Source: Lycocorax pyrrhopterus obiensis (taxonomy: Eukaryota; Chordata; Aves; Passeriformes; Paradisaeidae). From it: a stretch of 64,000 bases of DNA. The position numbers and the translations under genes were made by a program. The stretch is from positions 9,070,830-9,134,829 of the forward strand of contig JACSVZ010000022.1 of assembly GCA_014706295.1 (NCBI GenBank). Reading direction: 5' to 3'. Below, piece after piece: positions 28,086-40,199 of the stretch; the first letter of the stretch is position 1; every line of letters begins with the position of its first letter. The notes under the pieces are model-generated. The model saw only the letters and a program-made list of their open reading frames with translations, was not told where the DNA came from and ran no database searches.

Positions 28086-30720
28086 ACTGACATTGGACTA
28101 AATTGGTTGCAAATGTTTTGATAAGGATGTCAAACCCATGAGCAGTGTTAGGAGAGAGCCTGAATAGGCCACTGGCTTTTAAACTACTTGAGAACAGCTT
28201 AACATGCACTGTGCAGTGAGTTTAGGTCTATAACAACTGCCTTGCAAGGTTACCCCTCAGGAGAACTGTGATCAGTAACAATAAACCTTAAAAAGGCTTC
28301 ACCATTGATGCACATTTCAAACCCGAGGGATGTGTTTTATGCAGAACACACACACACAAGTCTCACAGGTGATTTGCTGAATCAGGACATTAACGTGGGA
28401 GCTATTTTCTGCCACTGCCTTGTGCTTTTGTAAGGCACTGAATTTTAAATGCCCTGCCAAAGAGGAACACTGATCTCACCACTGCTGTGCTCTTGTCCCC
28501 TCTGCTCCAGTGCCACCCTGCCTGGATGTGTCCCAGCCCAGAGGTGAGGGCCCAGCAGATCAAATCGATTGCACACTCCCACATTATAGATGTTAGCAGA
28601 CAAGCCCCTCGTGACCCCTCACCTTTCTGCCACGGGAAAATGTCGGGAGACTCATTTCCTCCAAGAGCAAACAGCAGCAGTTTCACATGGCAGGACACCA
28701 TGCTATTCAGGAGCGCGCCTCAGCGCAGGGGCTCAGCCTGGTGCTAACTTAAGCAGTTGTGCAAACCACGAGCAAAGCTCTCAAGAATTGTCGGGCTGAG
28801 GACAGAAGGGAGAAGTTTTGCGTTTCTATTGACTTAGTTTAAGTGCCACGGAAGGCTCTGGGAAGAAGGATGAGAAGAAAGGCGGTGGTGATAGACTGCT
28901 CAGCCGAGTCAGTGAGGAGCAGTCGGAGCACAGCAAAGCAGACAGGGCGGCTGCCTGCGGGCAGCGGGGCCGGGAGGCTGTGCCGCCCTTCCTGGTGGTG
29001 CTTACAGGGCACAGCCCCTGCCATCAGCTGCACTGTGCTGCGGGGAGCGGCACCGCCACTGATGGATGGCTTCTGCAGAGACCCTTCGTACCTGCTGAGC
29101 CGGGAACAGCCCGAGGCAGCGCCCGCTTCATCTCCGCCGCTGCCGGGTGTGCTGTGCCCAGCGTTCGGACCCTGCACAGGAGCCAGCTTGTGCCTGCGCA
29201 GGGCGTGTGTCCAGACAATTACACACCACAGCTTCCTGCAGCTCCCTCCTTGGGAGAGAAGCGAGATACGGAGAGATGAAAGCTGCAAGGAGAAGGCAAT
29301 GGGTGCTTTATCAATTACCTGTAGCTCACTGGGTGAGACTTGCCTGGGCAGAGTAGAAAGACAAGCCTCATCTTGCAGTTTAGCAGCATTCCCAGCATGC
29401 GTTTGCATTTGGTTAGGAAGCCACGATGATGTTCAGGCACTGGATCGCCCCTAAAAGCCACCAGCCATCACTGTGGGCCGAGATGTCAGCCCTGAGCACC
29501 GCTGGTGTGGGAGAGTCTCCAGAAGACAAGCAGCACCTTGCAGCTCCGCGTGCCATGTGTCTGAGAAAGGGCAGGGAAAGCATTTAGAGTGGCTGCGTTC
29601 AAGCATTCATTACCAAACCCTCTAAACGCAGGGAAGTGAAGAGGCAACCTACCCCGATCCCAGCACCCACAGCCACCCCCCTCTGAGACCCTCCAGAGCC
29701 CCAGTTTGCCCACTCTGACGAGCAGGCGGTCTCCAGCTGTAGCCGGCATGGTTGGCTCTGTGCATGATCTTTAATTTATCATCACCCTTGACCTGCATCA
29801 CATCCTGCGGAGAGTACCAAGGTGTGTGACCCCAGCCTGTCCTGATCCCTCAGCCACACCAGCCCCAGGGCTCCTGCCGAGGGTGGCGGGAGCTCCCTGC
29901 CCCGAGCAGCTCCAGCCTCAGCCCTCAGCACTCCAGCTTGCCAGCGTGTTTGCAGAGCAGAGCGTGTCATACTTCTAAAGAGTGACAAATTACCAGGAAG
30001 GGCCCCCCCGCACCCCGGCTCTGCTATGCACAGCCGAATTCCCCCGTGCCGCATTAACAGCTAATAAAACAATAGAGCTTTTAGTGGGGAACTTCAAAGG
30101 GTTCTCAGGCAGATGAATGAATTTCGCATTTCTTCACTTACTGTCAGCACTGAGAGAGAGAAGGGCAGGCTGAGGTCGAAGGCTTCAGCAGGCAGCGGCA
30201 AACAAATACAGCCTGGTATTTGGGCTACTGCAAAAAATGGAGTGGGAAATCAGCTAAGCACTTAGCAAGTACCAGGTTTTTCTTCCACTCAGCTCATCCA
30301 CTTCAGCTGCCCTATTTTCTTTTTTAGTTTAAAGAAAAATACAATAAAAATTAAATAAAGCTCCATAGTTACACCTAAACCATAGGCTGAGCCAGCAACA
30401 GCTCATTTCAGTGTGGACAAGCTTTAGGCAGCCTGGCCCAAACTCAAGCAAACATAATTATTTTCAGCGACACAATTGTATTTGGTAAATGTGCCTTGAG
30501 GTCTCACAGCTAATTCACAACTGTGTCCATCTACAAAATACATTCTGCAAACCATTAGCTCATTGTCATGTGCAGCCACAATGAGCACCTATGTGAATTA
30601 AGCTAGGAATTGTGTGACTAAGAGTGGGTTAATACTGCTTAAAAGGTATCTCTGTTCTAAGAGATGGAGAAGGAAGTACAAGAAAGCAGGAAAAATGGAG
30701 ACAGTAATATTGCATAGCTC
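28086..30720. other. Intergenic with a moderately GC-rich centre
   Basis: The 28840-29300 part is richer in G+C and has some CpG (GCAGCGGGGCCGGG near 28962), but no recognisable exon. The 30055-30140 part (TTAACAGCTAATAAAACAAT and on) has the even, ORF-poor look of a conserved non-coding element. Neither can be confirmed without alignment. Confidence 0.35.
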
Positions 30721-31012
30721 AAATCATAGAATCACAGAATTGTTTAGGGTGGAATGGGCCTTAAAGCTCATCTCATTCCAATCCCCTGCCACGGGCAGGG
30801 ACACCTTCCACTATCCCAGGTTTCTCAGACCACCATCCAACCTGGCCTTGGACACTTCCAGGGATGAGGCAGCCACAGCTTCTCTGGGCACCCTGTGCCA
30901 GGGACTCAGCACCCTCACAGGGAACAATTTCTTCCTTATATCTAATCTAAATCTTCCATCTTTCAGATTAAAACTGTTCCCCCTTATCCTAGCACTATCT
31001 GCCTGTGTAAGA
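30721..31012 (-). repeat. CR1 LINE 3'-end copy
   Basis: The plus strand starts AATCATAGAATCACAGAATTG and continues with GGTGGAATGGGCCTTAAAGC, CCTGCCACGGGCAGGGACAC, CAACCTGGCCTTGGACACTT, CAGCCACAGCTTCTCTGGGC and TTCTTCCTTATATCTAATCT. This is a well-preserved, 5'-truncated CR1 of about 290 bp in minus orientation, from a subfamily distinct from the copy at 11344. Confidence 0.95.
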
Positions 31013-34000
31013 AACATATCTCATTGGCCATGTAGATAAAGATTCTCCTGCAGGTTACTCTCACATGGAGTGAGGAAAACCCAGAGCTCAGGACCATAAA
31101 TTGCACCTACAACAGAGGTACTTGCTGGTGCAGGAGACGGTCAAAGCCACCAGCAAGACTCTGCCAGCCAAACCTTCGCTAGGGATGGGGCCTAGAGGGC
31201 AGTTTGGAAGGAAATAGGGATGGAAAAGATTTTAAACAGATGAAGCATCATTTCATAAAACTGCCACAAGCAACACGGCTCAGTTTCTTATATTTCTCCT
31301 CTTTTCTCTGACCAACTTTTGTTAAGTCACAGCCTTTACCCCCACACAGTATCTGAGGAAGAAAAAAAAAAATCTGATTGTTCTGTGCATGGCCCTTTTT
31401 TTTAATCATTATGTAGTACATGATACCCAAAACAACAGGAATAAATTATTCTGGTTTTCAGAGCTGGCATGTTTTAGCCTCTTGAATACCGTCGTCTATA
31501 TTGTACATCACTTCCAAGTACAGCCCCAATAGCTTGTTTTGCGAAACAACTTTAAAGGTTGCAATCATTTATGTCGCATTCAAACCCGCTGCCAAATTTT
31601 CAAAGCATTCTGCGTTTGGCTGTCCTACCCGACCCGCCTGCAGAGGACACTTTCCAAGTGCTCCCCGTGGCCGTGCAGGGACAGCATTTGCAGGCAGGGA
31701 GCTCCTGCGGAGCCGCGGCAACGCTCCAAAGCAGCCGGCTCGAAAGAGGGGAGGGAGACTGCCTCCTGATAACTGAGCTGACAATTTCTAGGTTCTCTAA
31801 AACCAGACCCTTCCAAGAATGCCCTTTGTTCAGCAGTTGCTCCATTCAGTCTCTCTCCCTGTTTGCTTGTAATTTATTCCTTCTAAAAGCCTTGCCCTAG
31901 GCTAGCAGAAAATGAAAACAAGGAGTCCGATTTTCTTTTTTTTTTTCCTCACTTTTGCTCTTTCATCAAGAACAGTGAAAAATTGGCACAGTCAAATATT
32001 TTGTTCAGTTCTTTCTTTCAGTCTTTGAAGTCCCCTAAAGCCTTGGTAGGAGTCTAGGCTTCCACTCACATCTGCTTTCCATGAAGCCATTTACCGCACT
32101 TTATTTGTGCCATATTAGATTTTTCAGGACAGGGACAGAACTAACGAAGCATTTACATTCTTGGGAAAGTGGCATATATACAACTACCACATTACTCTGA
32201 TAGAAACAAACTATAACTGACATATTTCAAGTTCTCAAGCAAGGAGCCGTGTCATGCCACAGGCAGCAAAGGCTCCTGAGCTGTTGGTTCCCTCATTTCT
32301 TCCTAATGCTCATTTAATATCAAACACCCTCACTGCAACTTTCGTTTACACAGTTATTGAGGGATGCTCTGGTACCTGTAGGAAAAGGAAGGCAAATGTC
32401 CTGCAAAAGGGAGAGCTTAGATGAAAGCATAATGAAAACAAATTGTGTCTGAACAGAAGCTGCATCAGAGACAGTATCAATGACACAGAACACTGTCAAC
32501 AAGATAATGGCATCACGCTGCTAAGGAACTGCTAAAGCATTTCTTTTACAAGCAGAAGACTAATCCCCTGACAATGCTCCATTCCAAGGACTTTTTTGCT
32601 ATTAGAGCAGGGAAAGGGTGTTGACTGAATCTCTATCAGAAGGATCCTGGCAAAGCCTAATGGAATAGTGATTATCCTGCTGTTTTCTATTTTTCACTTC
32701 TCTCTTCAATAACCAAACCCTTCCCCTAAGAAATATTTGTCTATTTCTCATAGAGAGTATTATTAAGAGAGTTCTAAGTCAGAAGTGATAAAGCAGCAAC
32801 TGAGAAAAATACACCTTGGAGGAGGCAAGATCAAAAGCCCAGCAAGCTCATCCTTTGAGCATGATCTCCAGTTGCCTTCTGAGCTTAACGAGGGGGAGTT
32901 TGTTAAAAAGCCAACTGGAACTCGGAAAGTTCATCACAGGATTGCCTATCCAAGCTCAGCAGAGCTCCAATCACTGAAGCTCATGGAAGAAACATTTTTT
33001 GGAATCCAGCCCTTTGCCATCCAGGCAAAGGACCAAATCACAATCAAATGCCAGAGTATGAAACGTGCCTGGATTCGTTCAGGCTTGGGAGGAAAAAGTC
33101 ACTGACTTGTTGAGCTTGATCACAGGGGCTGTGCATCAGCGGGTGAAAGTCTCTATAATATTGCTTAACATCACTTAGGGCAGAAATGGCCAGATCAGGC
33201 TCTTACATGTGGCTTTGAGCAGGCACATCCCAGTTTTGTTGTCTAAACAGACATGGAAATCACACCCCACGTACAGCTGTGAACAGCTGCAAGGAAGGTG
33301 ATAGCACAGCCTCCTACCTCAGTTTTTCTCTGTGTTTGAGAGAATAAGGTCTCCAGAATGGAAGTTATTCACTACAACCTGACACTGAAGGGTAGGACCA
33401 TGGATGCAGGAGGATTATCCTGGGTTTGATGGAAAGCATGGGGGGGTGCATACTCCCCATCTTTGAAAAGCTCCATTCAGTTTCCCCCACCTCAAGCTGA
33501 GCAGTGATTGTCCTCTCCCTTCTGATACATCTTTCTTCCTAACACTTTCTGCTTCTTCATCTCTTTCATGGAGAATGTTTTCAAGGATAGAAGGTATTGA
33601 AATAACCCACAAGACAACCATTGCAGCTCCCAGAAGATGACAGCTCTGCACCTCCTCCTTTGCAAGAGGTGTCACATTCCTGTAGGACACCCTCACTGCT
33701 GCCACGTGTTTTGCTGCTGAATTGCACATCCCTTACAGAAATATTGAGACACGATTCAGGTGTTTAAAAGTAGCTTGGACCCCAAAGCTTTCCCCAACCT
33801 GGGCTGGGGATCGGGTGCCCCAACAGTGTTCAGGTCTCCCCTGTCCAGAGAGACCCAGCTCTTGCTGGGAGGTTGCAATCACTGGAGCAGGGGCCGAGGT
33901 GGATGTCAGGAGGTAGGGGCCCGAGAAAGGGATGCTTTCCCCTGCTGCCCTAGTGATTTGAATTATTTCATGATGGCAGAAAATTAGGAGAGGAAAAAAC

Positions 34001-34240
34001 CACAGCACTACATTAAAAAAAAAAAAAAGAAAAACATGATTTTAAAAAATGCTGTGCCAGGTAAAACTCCTCTGCTTTGTTATTATGAGAGTATTGATAA
34101 TTTCTCCTAGTTGCTGGTTTGTAAGTTACTTCTGAGTAGAAAATTCAATTACATGGGCCAAGTCAACAATAATGTTTTTCCTGGCAATGGTTCATTTTGC
34201 CAGTGGAAACATTTCCCCCCCCTCCCTTTTCTGGATTCAG
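31013..34240. other. Intergenic, no gene recognised
   Basis: A GC-richer patch lies at 31600-31750 and an A-rich run at 34014-34029. The 106-codon frame at 32785-33105 shows nothing I recognise. No transposon was identified. Confidence 0.45.
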
Positions 34241-34520
34241 CTCTGCAAAGTTGCTAAATTCTTCCAGATCTCTGGTCTGATGTGATCATAAATATCCTGA
34301 TTGTATTCGACTGATTGACAGACTGGGGATGGATTAAGTGGGGATTACAGCCTGGAATGATCAAAATGTGCTTTCATGGTCAGTAACTCTGCAATAAGTC
34401 ATAGTTCCAATGTACATTAACTATATAATCTAATTAACATGGCTGTTTATGTATTTAATATTATTCTTAAAACTTTTTAATAAAATAGGTTTTAAGGAGA
34501 ATTAAATGTTGTTTAAAATA
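34241..34520. promoter_or_regulatory. Candidate enhancer block with PBX/PREP and GGATTA sites
   Basis: An ORF-poor, AT-rich block. It contains the exact decamer TGATTGACAG (34312-34321), two GGATTA cores just after it (GGATGGATTAAG and GGGGATTACAG, bound by OTX/PITX/SIX-type homeodomains), and an ATCTAATTAACATGG homeodomain-like stretch about 110 bp on. This mixture is typical of conserved enhancers near developmental genes. Function is inferred. Confidence 0.3.
34312..34321 (+). promoter_or_regulatory. PBX-PREP/MEIS decamer site
   Basis: Exact TGATTGACAG, the known optimal PBX1-PREP1 heterodimer sequence. A second exact copy occurs at 61358-61367 on the other strand. Confidence 0.45.
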
Positions 34521-34618
34521 TAAGAACCTGTTCCTTGAATGAACAGTAGTTTGGGGTTTGCACTGTCATTAAGACGACTAATAAAACTCACTATTAAAAT
34601 GAGATTTGAGCACTATGA

Positions 34619-34721
34619 TGGGCCTAATTCTGCCCTAGCTAATAGGTGTGTAAACTCAGGTTTTCTCTGTTTTATTTAAAGTTACTTCACGTGTAGTAAT
34701 TCAGGGCAGAATTTAGTCCAT
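34619..34721. repeat. Ancient palindromic MITE-like element
   Basis: The left arm GGGCCTAATTCTGCCCT and the right arm AGGGCAGAATTTAGTCC are imperfect inverted repeats, with an exact 11-bp core AATTCTGCCCT. Both arms are followed inward by AGGTGTGTAAACTC and, inverted, GTTACTTCACGTG. This closely recalls a palindromic non-autonomous repeat (GGCCAAATTCTGCCCT, then GTGTAAC-type cores) that I associate with turtle and other amniote genomes. The family name is not certain. It is decayed and has no coding capacity. Confidence 0.65.
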
Positions 34722-34729
34722 TAGGATTA

Positions 34730-35188
34730 AAAACCTACTTTTTAACCAACTGAGAATAATTAATCCATATAGGTACATAACAAAAACTATTTTCAGATGC
34801 TCAGCACTCACAGGTCTCCCAGCTGTCATTATTTACTGAGCAGGAGCAGCAGGAATTAGCTTTATGGGTACAAATCTTGAATGTTTTACTGCACAGGTTA
34901 CCACCCCCCCATCCATACCTAATGGTATCAAACTGAATGAAACAATTCATCAAGGCAAAACTCCCAACCACAGCAACGTGTTCAGCAGCTGCACTTGTGA
35001 GTATAAAAAGACCTGGCTACTTGATGGCAAGGGCAAGGAATTATAGTGGAGATGGTATGCAGTTGTCCATAAAAAAATGAAATCTGAAATGAGTAAATAT
35101 TTTGCAGGACTTTGGGTTCTCTGCTGTCTCCAATGCACCAGGCTCAAAGTCAGCTTCTCAGAGCTGTGAATCATATTGCTCTGCAGCT
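34730..35188. other. Non-coding spacer
   Basis: AT-rich sequence between the palindromic repeat and the exon-like segment on the minus strand. No gene or repeat was recognised. Confidence 0.4.
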
Positions 35189-35421
35189 CTAGTGCTCCTC
35201 CAACACCCTTTCTAAGTTTTCAGATTTTGCATTTTCACTGGAGAGGTTCCCAAGCAAGTTTAACACAGTGTGTAAGTAGTGCTGGGCCGTGTCCATGAAC
35301 GTCAGGGTGAGAGGGAGCCCTTCTGCCCGGCTCTCTCTCACACCCGCATTGATCTCCTCCCTCCACTGCATAGCCAACTTCTCACCTGTGTTCTTACAGC
35401 TTTTTCCTGACTTGAGACCTT
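35189..35421 (-). CDS. Unrecognised exon-like open segment
   Basis: Protein family not recognised. On the minus strand a pyrimidine-rich acceptor (CATCTCCTTTTTAG) opens a frame that ends at TAG after about 77 codons. The peptide has a balanced, helix-prone, protein-like composition: GEKLAMQWREEINAGVRES, then AEGLPLTLTFMDTAQHYLH, then TVLNLLGNLSSENAKSENL and a final RVLEEH. In-frame codons look more GC-ending than the flanks. It could be the last exon of a bird gene absent from the mammalian locus, a decayed retrocopy, or chance. No matching upstream exon was recognised within the next 5 kb to the right. Confidence 0.3.
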
Positions 35422-35449
35422 CTAAAAAGGAGATGAAAAATTTCACCAC

Positions 35450-38400
35450 GTCCAGCTGTTAGCCTCTGATGTCTTTCCCTGCTGCCCTCCTGGTCAGAGG
35501 ACATGCCCAAGGGACTGCTTGTTCTGGTGTGTGGCCATCGCTAAACCAGGGTCAGGACAGACACCACCCACCCAGACTTAGGACCTGACCTGGAGACCAG
35601 AGAAGGGTTCAGCCCTCCTCTGCACACCCCAGACCTGGGGTCCTGGCACAGATCACAGCTCCACGGGCTGTCAGAGATCAGTGATGGCTTGCCTTGAGAC
35701 TGACCTTGTGCACGAGTCAATCCATCAACACCGGGATGAAACCCACTTCATCGCACTGCTGATCCTCCCAGCCACACAGAAAGCTCTACCCAAAGTCCCT
35801 TAAATGAAGCAGGAATGTTTCAATTTAAAGGAATTAAAAGCATTTTTAAAATGTGATGGTTCCCATCATACCAAGTCCCTGCACAGTGCACTGCCCGACA
35901 AGCCTGATTATTCTCCAGCCAGCCAGGGGCTTAGAAAGTATGTCGAGCACTCAAACCATTTTAGATCCCACTGCACTGTACATACCCAGAATGCGAGCAG
36001 GGTTCACATTCGAGGGCTTATAAAAACTTGAATACACTCCAATAACTTAAATCACTCAGTGAGGTTTATAGTGATTTAAAGCCATTGGAACTCTCCACGT
36101 TTGGTGCACAAGGGCTCCAGCTTGGAAAAGAATCAAGGCATGTTCCAGCATGGCAGCTCCAGGCATATTGAATCAATTTCAGCATGTAAAAATAATTAAC
36201 AATGATAAAAATACATTAATAATACTGTAATTATAAGGCCAGACCAAAGTTTCAGCCTGAAGAAAAAAAAAAAATAAGAAATTCAGCAAGGTTCGTGAAC
36301 GGCTTGGACTGGGAGTAATGAGGGATTTCAGTGACAGGAAAATAAATGGAGGCAAATCAAGGGTAAGGAGCAAAGGAAGATCACATTTGTCAGTAGTTTA
36401 AAAAGTTATGCTGGCCTGAGCTGCAGGACTTGCTAAATTCTGCCCTGGAGGTGTGCCAGCACAGCACTGCGAGGCCAAGGGATCAGAAACAATCCAAGGT
36501 CCAAGTTCTTGCAAGCCATCAGGACAAGGATCAAATGCTATATATCATGGAGCTGGCTCATAAATCTCCACTCTCTGGTAGCTTAGAGTAGGGAGGCCAA
36601 AAGTAGCACCTGTCTGGAAAGGATGCCACGCTGTCTGAAGGATGCTTTTCCAAAACCAGCTCAGTCCCTGCAGGGTGATGTCAATCCCCCAGGGGACAGC
36701 AGGGCTTTGGCTATTTCTGCATGAACTTTCCAGCACCTGGTACAGCGGCTTCAGCTTGGACCAGCACCAGGAAATGCCTGAGGCTACAGGAATAAATACT
36801 GCCAGGGACATTAACCACCAAGTGGTTTAGTCACATCAAACAACTGATTTGTTTTGGTCAGCAGTCCAGGATGATTCTTATTTCATCAAGGCTGATTCAC
36901 CCATCCCACTTGTTCTGTACTCAGCCATCATGCAGGTGCTTCCTTGAGCCTTCCAATAACAACCCCGCAGGAAATTTTGTAAAATAAACTAGCAGCAAAA
37001 GGTCTGTCCAAAGGCTGTGGGGAAAAAAAAAAAGTAAAATATTAAAATTTGTAGTGCACATTTTTGAGAGAAAAGGGTTGGACATAGACAGGTGATGTCC
37101 CCTTTTTGTAGGGGAAAAAGACATTAATTGTAATTCCCCTGGCACAAGTATTTTCTCATGGTTCACGTTAAGGAGAGTTTCTGCACAGAAGACAGTGACT
37201 CTGTTTCCAGAGCCACCAGAAAAAAAAAAAATAAACCTTATCATATGCCATTATATCCCCAATTCTGCTGTGGTTTTGAAATTAAGCTTTTGCTTTGGCA
37301 CGAATTCCCATCTCATTTTCTGTGAAATACAACAGAGCTCTGGACAAGTGCAACCAGGAGAGATTTCTGTGGGGGGAAAAAAAAAAGCCTGTAAATCCTT
37401 TACTATCTTTAATCATGAAAATAATTCAGTTGCTGCAAACCTGATATTCATGGCCAGGGCCCAAGGACCTTGCAATTCACAAAAGCACTGAAGGGATCCA
37501 TAAAAAGTGGCTGGCCATGAGGAATTTACACTTGTTTTTTAAAGGGGGTAAAAATGTGGCTATAGCAATTTAGAAGAGTTTATATATTCTGGCCTTAGAG
37601 AGGTTTAAATCACTCAGTTAAGAAAGATGCATTGGTGCATTAGTGAGCCTTCAGGCAATGCAAAAGGCCAGAAGAAATTATATGACAGAAGCATTTTTGG
37701 GCAGAGAATGCTCTGAAATCTTGCTCTGCCCCTAAGTGGAGTCCCTGACTCACACTCCACATTCAGAGCATCCTCCCAACTCCCCCCCTGCCCCTTCCAC
37801 CCCTCCACACCACCAGTCAGGGCCCCTCACAGGCAGCTCAGATCCCCCAGCGCCCCTGGAGCAGCCCCTCACATCATCCACCCTCTCTCAGTGCCTGGGA
37901 GGTCCCTCGGTCCCCTGGGATGGCCAGGAGCCTTTGGCCAGCAGAAACATCCAGGACAGGGGGGCCCAGCAAGAAAAGTGCTTTCAGAGGGCTCGAGATA
38001 AGATGTGGTCTTTGGGAGATAATGACAATCCCCAGCCTCACAGCATGCAAGACTAATTGCAAAGCCCATCTCCCTGACCCAGGTTTCCCACTCTAAGCCC
38101 TTCTCTGTTTCTCATATTCACTTGCTAATTCTGTCCAAGCATTTTAATCCCACCTACTGCCAGCACAGAAAAATAAGAACTTGCTGTTTGGAAATCAAGC
38201 TAGTGAAAATACAAGAATGCAGTGAAGGAAGAGCTGCTGGTGTGCAAGGGCCGTGATCTCTGGTTCTGCAGGAGCTCAGGGCCCTGACCTGGGTTGCCCT
38301 CAGGTACCCGGGGGAGCTGCTGCCCATCTGCAGTGTGTGTTCAACACCACAGCTGCTCACGCTGCCTTCCAGTGCCACACAGCTCTGACAATAAATGCCA

Positions 38401-40110
38401 GCAGATGCTGCTCCCTCTGACAGAGGTGTTCTGGCAGACTGCAAGGATTCAGGGCGTGACACTTCTGCTGCTTGCAGGGGAGGTGACACAGCAGCAGCGC
38501 TCTTTGATCCTGCAGCTGCACCACACCCGGAGGAAGAGAAACTGAGGAGAAAACACCTGATGCCCAGGCATTTAACTAAGGATAACACAACTCTGACAAA
38601 AGCACCTGGGGTTCAAGTGGTACAGGTTTGCAGCTCAAAGGGCCACAATTTCACCTCTGCATCTCCCAAAGCTGCCATCCCAGGAAAAGCCCAGTTGCCT
38701 TTTCCCAGACTTGGGAGCAAGTATGGGAAAGGCACTTTTCTTGTTCAGCTTTGGGTGTGTGTTTTATTTGCCTTGCCTCGGTGCCCTCAGGGTGGTTGTT
38801 GGCTGTAGTAGATGGTGGGTTTTATTTTCCTGGCTGGTTGTACCCCTCTTGAGAGAAGTTGTTACAGTTGTAGTTGTATTTTTCCAGCTTTTCCAAGCTT
38901 ACCAGCTCCCCAGGGTGCTGTTTGCCTGAGTGGTTTGGTACAGTTTTATTTTCACAATAACTATTACACTTTTAAATTTTATTTTTGTATGTTAATTAAA
39001 TACTTTTTAATCACAATGCAGACGCAGTTGCAAGGGCCAAGAAAAATACATAAACAAGAAGAGAATCCAAACATATATCTGCCCAGCATGGTACAGAAAA
39101 GCTTTCCAAACCCAAGTTCAGCCTAGCCCAGTCCTGGATCTCTGCATTAAAAGTTTAAGAGCAGAACTCAGCCATCAGTAGTCTGCTCTTCAGTTCACCG
39201 CAAAGATTTTCCTTGCATTATGGAGCAGGAAGGTAAAATGCCCAGAGAGCAGCCATTGGCGTATGAAAAAATGCTGACCTGTGGCACCAAATCTGCCCAC
39301 CCCAGTCTCAAATTAGAGAAAAATATCCTAAAGTTCTCTTAAATAGTGTTTGTCAGATCATGCTGAAGAGATGCTGGAACTGTACAGCAAATGTGACTTG
39401 TTTGTCACCCCTGGAGCTGGGCACCTGTCAGGTTAGCCAGCTCAATCATACATATTCCCATACATATTCTCCTATTCCAGTGTTTGCCCCTGTAAATTCC
39501 ACAGGGAATCAGCTTGTCCACCTATGCAAATGCAGCAGAAGGGAAGCAAAGAGCCTGTGGACATCTGGAGAGACATGTCTTTGCCTATAGCATGGTCAAA
39601 GCCACCTCTTTAAAGTGCAAGTGCTGTAAAATTCTTGCCATGCCTGAGAAATAAAATGTGAGATTTAATTTAAAATGAGAGATATTAGAATGGCGAGCTG
39701 CAGGTGATGAGGTGATGGCGTTTCCTTGGCTCGGGGCCAGGAGGGTAGGAAAAGAAAACAAGCGAGATGCATTATTTCCTACATACCTTGGCAGCTCAAC
39801 AAAGTGACACTCATGTAGGGCTCATGAGCGAGGCAATTAATGACAGGGAAGTGGCATAAAGAGCACTGTAAGAAATTAGAGCTGAAGTTCAAAAGCACAG
39901 GAGAAACAAGGCCAATAAAAAAAAAAATCCAGCAGCAGTGTGTATGTGAAAAGTCAATGCAGTAGGTGTGCAGTGAGAGTGGGAAAGGTATTTCTTCTGA
40001 GAACCTTGTGATGAAGGTGTGATCCTTGCATACCTGTCACCTTCTTTTCATTAAATGTTTGACTAAGTGGTGATTTCTTTAATATCTCCACGTGTCTTAA
40101 TCATGTAAGT
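35450..40110. other. Intergenic, no gene recognised
   Basis: Several A-rich runs (36261, 37024, 37210) and an AT-rich, ORF-poor block near 36180-36240. The stretch at 38700-38990 is T- and G-rich in a way that recalls LTR sequence, but I cannot assign it. No coding exon was recognised on either strand. Confidence 0.4.
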
Positions 40111-40120
40111 GCTGAACACA

Positions 40121-40187
40121 GTGGTGCTGGGTTAACAGCTGCACTCAATGACCTTAGGGGTCTTTTCCAACCTGAATGATTCTGTGA
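40121..40187 (+). repeat. CR1 LINE 3'-end fragment
   Basis: GCTGCACTCAATGACCTTAG, then GGTCTTTTCCAACCTGAATG and ATTCTGTG: the CR1 3' end in plus orientation. Only about 65 bp is preserved. Confidence 0.85.
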
Positions 40188-40199
40188 AGGGCTGGGAAT

